Source: Apostichopus parvimensis
Lineage: Eukaryota; Echinodermata; Holothuroidea; Aspidochirotida; Stichopodidae
Assembly: GCA_000934455.1 (NCBI GenBank)
Contig: KN882604.1
Coordinates: 125,900 to 161,937 of the forward strand
Length of the DNA: 36,038 nt
Direction: 5' to 3'
Shown here one piece after another: positions 11,601 through 20,600 of the stretch. Under the pieces are notes generated by a model. That model did no database searches. It was given only the letters and a program-made list of their open reading frames with translations, and was not told the origin of the DNA. Both the position numbers and the translations under genes were made by a program. Each line of letters starts with the position of its first letter. Position 1 is the first letter of the stretch.

Positions 11601-14600
11601 GAACTGTATTCACTGTGATGTCTACCATAAATCCATCTCATTTTTATAGTGAATGATGCTATAAGAACAACCATTTATGTGGTTGAAGAACAGCTTCCTA
11701 AGACATGTAATGCCTTTGTCCTTTCTCCCTGCATCTTTCTTCAGTATACAATCCCAATTCTCTACTACTGGAAAATGAACATTGATGATACTTAACCATC
11801 ATAGTTGTTATGGATCAAAACATTGTAAACTGAGAATGTTAAATCGTACCCCGTCCAAAAGGCCACGTATCGTCATTGACGCATTTGTGGCCATGTTGTT
11901 AGTATTCTGCGCCTTATAGTAAGTGGCCTGTGTGGACTCACTGTGGGCCATGTGCTCTGCTATCTGGGACCTGGAAGCAGCAGACTGGGTTTCAAAATTC
12001 TGTGATGCAGAAAAAAGGATTTTTGTATTACATAAAATTTAGAAGGGGTAACTTTGGCAGGTTCTGCATGCCTTATTTCCATGTTGAGGGTTGTGGTTGA
12101 AGTTCATCTGGACATGTTGGGAAAAAATGAAATGTTGGTAACATCTTGAAATATTCAACAGACATGGTGATATTCTGTGTTTCTTTTGGAACATGTTCAC
12201 TTTCTTTGAAGGTGTGACAAAATTCCTTGCATGAAATTTTTGTGGATTAGGAATAACTTTGAAGTGGTTATGAAGGATTACTGGCAACTACCCAAAATGT
12301 TAAAAGGAACAACAATACCTTTGTCGATACCGTCTTCCTGATGTTGAGGGGATTCAGGTTGCGAAGTTGGAATCTGATGCCCAGTCTGCTAACTTCCTGC
12401 GCCACACGATCCACAGCACCACCACTCCGTGTTAAGAAGAATGGTGCTGTAGGATCTCTTGTCCGGGGTCCTGGAGTCCTATTTCTGGCCAGCTCCATAT
12501 AGGCCCGGCACCATTGATACATCTGGCGGTCCAGATGTATGGTCACCGGACCATATGTGCCGGCGGTCTTGTGGTTGTGAACCTGATAAATTAAGGAATT
12601 TTCCATATGTTTGTACAAGATTAATGCAAAATGAACACAGTTGGAAGGTTACCACATGATGGACACTAGACAAATAGCAACGCTGTAATCTCAGCACAGG
12701 AAATGCACTGTACTGTATAGTATACCACTGCTAGACGACTCATCATGGTCCATGGGGGATACTTCCTCGAGTTAAGTTTGCTTCTCCCTAAGGAAAGTTT
12801 GGTCTTCTCAGAAATCAGAAGATCATTAATTTAGCAATAATACATATTTTTATATATTGCTTTATATAAAGGAATAGCTCAATCACTTTACATAGGGCTG
12901 TAGGAACATCTCGACCAGTACAACTATAAGATACACAATTGTGATAAAAAAGAATAAAGTGGTGAAATAAGAAAACTTCAATCAGTGAAACCAATAACTC
13001 AATCGATAAATTACGCTGATTCTTTGCGTTTTCAAATAGGAAATACATAAAGCTGTTCTTTATCAAACAAATGGAACTTTGGTTAAGCTGCTTATCTGAC
13101 GAACCGTGATAATGAGGTTTCAGCTAAATTTGTGGAAAATTTTTCCTTAATAAAGGAATTGAAAGAATGTAATAAAACATTTATCCGCTGAAGACACATT
13201 TCATTCCTATATGCTGTAATGCCTTCCTTGATTTCAAGAAAGTAATGATGTATCTAGTTTCATGTCATTGTTTTAATATTTTTTCAAACATTTCAACTTA
13301 TACAAACATGAAGTTTACAAGTTTACAATAAACCCTACCTTGATGAAATAGGACTCCTCCTCCCCGTACAACTCCATCACTGCATCTTGGAACTCTCCCA
13401 GACTTTAGTTGAATGATTACGCCACTGCGGTGGCCAGACACGAAAAGAATTAATGTGATGATAATATTTCTCATACTGGCCACCTGTGACCACTGAAACT
13501 AAGTTGGGAGTGCTCTGTAATGCACCTGAAAGATAAGTGCAATAACATTTTACAAGATGCATGTGCATTATTTACCTATGCATTTTATGTTATCTCTGTT
13601 TCATCTCGTGGAATATAACACTAATGAATTCTACTAGATGGTGTATGTATGTGTATGAGATGCCTTGGTTTTTATACAAAATATCTTACAAAGTATACAG
13701 TGGGAAACGTCATATTTGTTATGTAGATGCACCTTTAATATTGAGGACAACAAAGGTCATTTGATGTCAACAGAGGTCAATATCGGGATAAAAAGAACTT
13801 ATTAACTCGATACAGCAACTTGGATAAACTTCACACTTGCTATGAAGATCCAGTTTAACAAGTGCTATAGTTCTATCTTTTTCTGTCAAGGTTCCCATCC
13901 AAAACTGATTTACAGAGGTCTACCTACCAAACCTTCTTTTCATATTTACTCAAAGTATACAACTTTGGTGAACTCCACAATTTGTGTGTGGACTGGCCAA
14001 CAAGATATCCCTATTCATAATTTTAAACCTTCAAAACCTTGTAAAAGCGAGGAACTTGATACTGGGTTTACTGATCCAACTTATTAAAAGGCTTTTGTGT
14101 GCAGTACTACCTTAAATGCTCTCACAAGACACATGGCATGGTAGGAATATCTAAGCCAAACGGCTTTCTCCTTTTGTGAAGCACTCATGTACTTTCTACC
14201 ACCCCTCCTCGAATCCATTGTAAATGGTATAGGTCCAAGCATAGAAATAAATGGCAAACTCTTACTTTTCATGTTGTCTGGTCATCTGTTAGGTAAAGGA
14301 ATATTTTTTGTTATGTTTTTGCTTTAAATTGGATTTGTTGGAAGGATGGGTGTTACCATTCAAATTACCCTTCTGCCATTCACTATTTATGCTTAATTTA
14401 ATATTTCTAGACTTACGGATGGTGCCTCAAGCTCAAGGGAGACACTCTCCTTAAACCTTGCCACCTCATTGGAAGGAAGAAGGACATCTGATTGTATGGA
14501 AAGATACATAAATAATATAATACGTTGTTTATATTATAACCAGTGAAATGTTCCTGGCGTGGAAAAGAAGAGATAGATTAATAATGGAACCTAATGCTGT

Positions 14601-17600
14601 TGTACTTGTGAAGTACTTTATGAATAATGCTAGCCGAGCTCAAGTGAGGATGGTTAAGAAACAAAAGGTGTATGTATCATATCTTGTTTTACTGAAGGTC
14701 TAGTGTAGTTAGATTGTTGTTACTGCTAGTCCATAAGGACATTTAATTTGAATTTGAATGCAGAGAAAGGAGTGCATGATCATCTGTTTAAAGAAGCACA
14801 TTACAATGTAATATTACCAGTTATCTTTGCCCTCAGTTCCAACTCCCTGCGGACATTCTGTGCACGGAGTGAAGCTGTGAAGTCATCTGCACTGCTTTGT
14901 GTATCGCGAATGGTGGCCCTGCTGTTGACCCCTAGGCAATTTGCCACCTCCCTATTTGCAATTAAAAAATTGCAGAGCTTCTCAACAGAAAGAAGGTAGC
15001 TGCCAATAGTTTTTGGTTGCTTTGCTTCTTTCTGTAAAGATTCGACAATTCTGAAACAAAAGAGAGATAGATTCATTACTTACAGAGGTCTTACTTAGTG
15101 TTGTTTGTTTAGCGATAGTCGTGTTGTGAACATGCATTAATGATTAAAGAATATAAAAATGTGCTTTCACATCCAAAAAACACAAAGTTCACTTTGCAGA
15201 TGTAAGCATTAAACTTCACATGGAAGGTTTTGTCAATGTCAAGTCGAAGCTTCTATACTTTTCATACTTGGCATATGGATGCATTATATTTTAATAGAAG
15301 AACTCAACTGTTGTTGGTGTAGGTCCAAGGTCAGTTTTTGAATTAATAGAAGTGAAAGTTTGTAGTACCTCATATGTGTATTCGGCGTTATCAGCTGCCT
15401 AGTGGTCACGCTGAGACGTCTCAGTAGGGCCTCCACCTGCTTTCGATGCTGCAGTGCAGACTTCCTTGCAGCAGCAGTGTTCCCTCCGCGCACCTCGTAG
15501 TACTTGTGGAACTGTCCTGTGAGAATTAAACGGAAATCATATAGATACTACCATCATGCTCTTACGATTGTGCATGTAACGCTCAAGATAAATCCACAAA
15601 GTTATAATTTAGTTTTGTTCCAGTTTTCTTGGTTTGTATGCGTAGAGAAAGGAGGTATATGAATAAAAAGTTCCTTCTACTGATAAGATTGAAATATTGA
15701 TTGCCTCAATACTGGGCAAAGAGGTTTAGATAACTACAAGAAATATAAAAATATATTTCTTTTATTTACCTAAAGTGTTGTCCTGCAATAGCTCAGCTGA
15801 CATCTCAGGGTATGTCATTTTAGAGGAAGTTGACCCATCATCATCCAGGGCATTCCTTTTACTTAAAAGTAACATTTCGCTGTACAGGCGGGTGTTTCTC
15901 TGTAGGATCCGAAAAAAGTAATGATAAGGAAATAGTTAAAATATGCTCTGCATTATTACAGTTTACCAACCAGAAGAAAGATGACATAATGGGGCCCATT
16001 TCAGCAGTATTTTGGTGTGGATAGGGATAGGGGTTTGGGACCATGGATAAGGAATCTTGGGAGCTTGAGGGCTTGTGAGTAATTAAAACTCTGTTAGTAA
16101 AGTTCACTTCCAGGCAACAGTCCAGCCACTAGGAGGGGTTCCATTGTCTTTTGATGTTATTTACTTCTGGATTTGCCGGGAAAGGGGCAGTCCCCTCGCC
16201 CTGTGAAATCAGTTTCCCTTTCCATTGGCTGCTTCTTGACATGTTTATGCTTCTATTTGACAGGAAAATGTGCATGTCTACAATTTCACCTTTTCAGTTT
16301 CCCCTTAATTCAGTTTGATACATCCGCCAACTTGCAGGATATCAGATATCATTCCCATGCAACTGAATCAGACTTGTCTCCCCCCCCCCCTTGTCACAGA
16401 CAGAGTCATGAAATTACGGAAAATGACAGTGAAACGCTGATTGAAAAGACTGTATAGTCAAGAGCTTGGTTAGTTTTATACTAGATTCATTGAAGTTACA
16501 ACTTTGAAAGTCTTATTTGGTATTTCCGCAATACACTACTGACATTAAGATTGTGTACCCCGGCAAGATGATGGTCAATCCTCTTGAACCCCTTGCAGGA
16601 CATCCAGTCATAGGACAGTCCCGAAGTCGCCTTCCACAGGGAGTTGGTTTACCGATAGGCACCCTGGAAATATATATACAGAAAAAAAGTTTGTACAATG
16701 TTGCATCCAATACCTAACGACAAAATGTTACAATTACCAAAACAATTTTAGAGAAGGCCCTGGCATATATTTTCTTTAAATTTTGAGGACTTCATGTACA
16801 GAACTGCCAAAAGTAAGCTATGCCTACACTGCATGGGGCCTTGACCTTTTTTATTCTAAAAGCTATTGCAATATACAAGAATAGTAATATTTAAAACAAA
16901 CTGCAATGTATGCAAATCCCACCTTATACAATGTTATTGTCAACTCAACCCCCCTCCCCCCCCCAAAAGGATAATTGTTTTTAAACCATTACAGCTTCCA
17001 ATATGAAACAAAAGTAGACATAGTGGAAATTACTTTGCTCTTGCGGCATAAAGCATTCTCTGCCTTTCTTTGGCGCCTCGTATGTTGTGCACTCTGCGAA
17101 AGTGGGTGCCGAGGTACCGTTGCCCACGGTTACACAGGGTGCACAACTGTCTCCTTCGTCCCTGGGAATATTAACAGAAAAACCATGGAATTTATGGTAC
17201 ATATCAATTTTTATCGGCTTACAATTTCCTGTTACTTACTGTGTTGTGTATGACACAGAATAAAGGTGACCCTTAAAAGGTGTGAAGACTCGCACAAAAG
17301 GAAACGTCTGCACTGAGTGTTTTGGCTGGCACACTATATTAAATGCAGCTTTACATGTTGTATATCACCACTGATTGGCTTATCATTATCCATACTGATC
17401 CTCTAAAATTGTTATTCTGGAGGTCAACTCAAGTAGTTTCAAATTTTTCCAGTGGCTAAACCAGCTTAGGCAATTGTGGTAGCTTCTAAGGGGCAAGGTA
17501 TATTTTTTGGCTGCAAACAAAATATAATACTGATATGAGGGAAGGGGTTCGATCATTTTCAGGATTCTTGCCTAAATAACAAAACTCAGATATAAAATGT

Positions 17601-20600
17601 TGCTATATCAATTTTGACATGAAGGATTTGCATCGGAAGCTGTTTCTAGTACAAACCATTAGCCTAACTCTATATAGTTTGGATAAGTATCAGATCTGTT
17701 TTGGGGAAAGGGGGTGCAGAGAAAATTGTCCACTCCCATATCACCACTACCACTGAATTGAGTACTTCATAAAATTCATAAAAGGATTACACAATGATAA
17801 GCAATCAGTTTGAAAATGCTTTTCATATTCAGTTGGCATGCCAACTAATGACTTACTTGTACATTGCTATGAGAAGGCAAACAGGACCTGCAATGAAACA
17901 GAATCAATAGGATGAGCCCAAACAATATGAGATGGCTGGTCATGCTGAAAAGTGTTAATTCCACTTACTAATTATGTTATTGATTATTCCTCCTGCATGA
18001 ACACATAATTAAACCCAAAGACCTCCACATGTTCTTGGCTCACAACTTTTTCATAGCTTTAGCCCTACATTCACCAGTTTTATTTCCTCCTGTTTGATTA
18101 ATTAATTCATAATTCTTCTCTGACAGCTAAAAGTTTTTTCCCCGTTTGCTGCAAACCTGCCGTAACAAATACACAGACCGTTTCTAACCAGTTGATTATT
18201 TAATATTACAAAGTTCGGTTACCTGTAATGGCTGCACTGTAAATTTAAATTCGTATCTCTTTATTGCTATTAATGCATTTGGAGAAAGCAAACCAGCCTA
18301 CCAAAAACCAATATTGCAGACCTCTGTTTTATTTAATTTTTTTTATTTAGTAATGGAAGATGGAAAAAACATTATAAAACTTATTGCTGTGGCACTGTTT
18401 ATATTAGATAAATACTGAAAGACTTGACAAATGTAATTTCGTACCTTTATTCAGGGTCACATCCCTTGCTTTTCTGTTGATGATGATGATGATCAACATC
18501 ATCACCGTCACCATTATCGTCACCATTATCATCATCATCACCGTCACCATTGTCGTCATCATTTTCACCATTATCATCATCATCACCGTCACCATTATCG
18601 CCATGATCATTATCATCGTCACTGTCATCGTCATCATCGGCATCACCACGACCTATTCCCCTGAGGATAGCCATAGCCTACAAATGTGGAAATCAATAAA
18701 ATGTTGAATGTAATCATATGACATGTACGATTAATTTATTTGTTTGTGTCAAAACTAATTCAGGAACTTGAAAGTAACTTGAAAATTGGAAAAGAGGGTG
18801 GGGAAGGAGCTAGCCTCTTCAAATTTTGTTGATTTCTCTTTTCTTTTTTCTTCGACAGTGGGGGCTTTCTTGCACATGTAATGTTTCAAATGTGTTTCAA
18901 GTTGTACACTATCATGGTATTGACTATAACCACCAAATAATATAAATATGTTCTTTTTTCAAACTTGGCACATTACAGTAGAATTCAAAATGATAGTCCA
19001 CCTGATCATCTGCTGGATTACTTTGGCACCAGACTGTAAGAAGATTAAATGAACAATTCCTTGTTATTAAAGCAGACAAAACATTTGTCTTCATTATGTG
19101 GTAATGGGGAAACTACAACCACATTTGGAGACCCTAGAAAATAGGAATACCACTGAATGGGTGATATGGGGACAATAGTAAAAGCTTCAGACTGTTTGAT
19201 ATTTTGGCAATCTTTGTGATCCTTGTTGTATACAGTGGTCGAAATACAGTGGGAAAGGGCCCTAACACACACCCCCCCCACTCACTTTTTCCCCGACCTT
19301 GAGTTTGCTGTTTTATACAATTGGTTCGTTAATTAGCAATACTGACAACTCTGCAATACTTATACTTATTTCTAACATTTTTCATTACACAGGCTATAAA
19401 AAGGATTGACCCATTGTGATGAATCTTATTTAAATCCATAACGCACTAGTACTAGTAAGGTATACTAGTGCCAATAGAAAAGTGCCATATAGGCCTATGC
19501 CCTTTAATTAAGCAACATTTATACAAGTTAGCCTTTTTCTCGAATTGGTGATTTTGATGACTCATTTTATAAGTTATTCTTGATCACATGTTCATTAGTC
19601 AGCTCCACCGGTAAGCTTGACCAGTTGTTACTTTTATGTCTCTTGATAAATCTGGGCTAAGCTTTTTATGCAAAAAGCATAATTATATTTTCAAATACAG
19701 AACTATAGTACATGAAAAAAAAAACCTTCAAATATTACATCTAGGGGCTTTATGAAATAAACAAACACAGTTCTGACAAGGGGGAGGAGACATCAGCTTC
19801 CCTTGCACCCCTAGTTCAGGTCCCTCCCCCCTGCTTTCAGACATATCCCACCCATGGTTATCTATAGTATGATTCTAAGCTTAAGCTTTCACTTACTAGT
19901 GTATTCCCCGAAAAGTCTTCTGGCCAAAAGTGTGGCCAGGTCACCTTTCCTGCTGGTGGGGGCCGTTAGCAGTCGCCTGGACCATGGAACACCTCCGCTG
20001 GCATTCATGCCATATTGATGAAGAAGGATGTTGTCAGCAAGATTGTCAGCACCATCATTCAACACCTCCTGGCATCGCACCAACTCACTAGAGCTGGATT
20101 GATGCACAAATGACATCAATGTAACAGCAGGCTCCCTCTGTATTTGTTCCATTGTTTCTTGGTAAATGGTTTCCAGGCGACCACTTTTCTGTAACTCGTA
20201 CAGGAAAGTGACAACTGCCATGAAATTACAAGAGAATCAGCGTTTTAACATTCAATGTCTTTCTGATAACAAAATAGAAATATTTGAATATCACAAAGTT
20301 TATACTAACAAAGTACTGGTGTGTTTTCAAAGTTACGATGCTGAAGGCACGGTATTGCCTATGCAATCATGCTGGTGTGGGTGTTTGCGCATGTGACGAC
20401 TACCTTGTAAATTAACACAATATTTCAACAAACAAAATTAATCAATGTCATACTTGGTAGGTAGATGCCCCATGATGTGTAGATGTGCCCTGTTTATGTT
20501 TGTTCCCATGTCATGAATATTAATGAGTGGGCAGGGGTACCATGAAATTCTTAAAATGTGAAATCACTGCATTTATCCAATTTAGTTCATACATGGCTTG

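Noticed and set aside
16981-17202. Alternative frame DEGDSCAPCVTVGNG over the zinc-finger exon
   Set aside because: Open by chance; it does not fit either neighbour's phase and has no motif, unlike the finger frame.
17237-17275. Possible extra exon with donor GTAAGTAACA between 17161 and 17857
   Set aside because: The only nearby acceptor gives 32 bases, which would break the phase that already fits without it, and it abuts a dispersed repeat.
18447-18674. Minus-strand frame encoding a long Asp/Gly acidic stretch
   Set aside because: Its phase does not match the donor at 19897 and it ends in TAA before the only following donor, so it is more likely a microsatellite than a coding exon.
19889-20214. 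BEN domain in the large N-terminal exon
   Set aside because: Only a short helix and an LF pair resemble the domain start; the rest of the pattern is missing.
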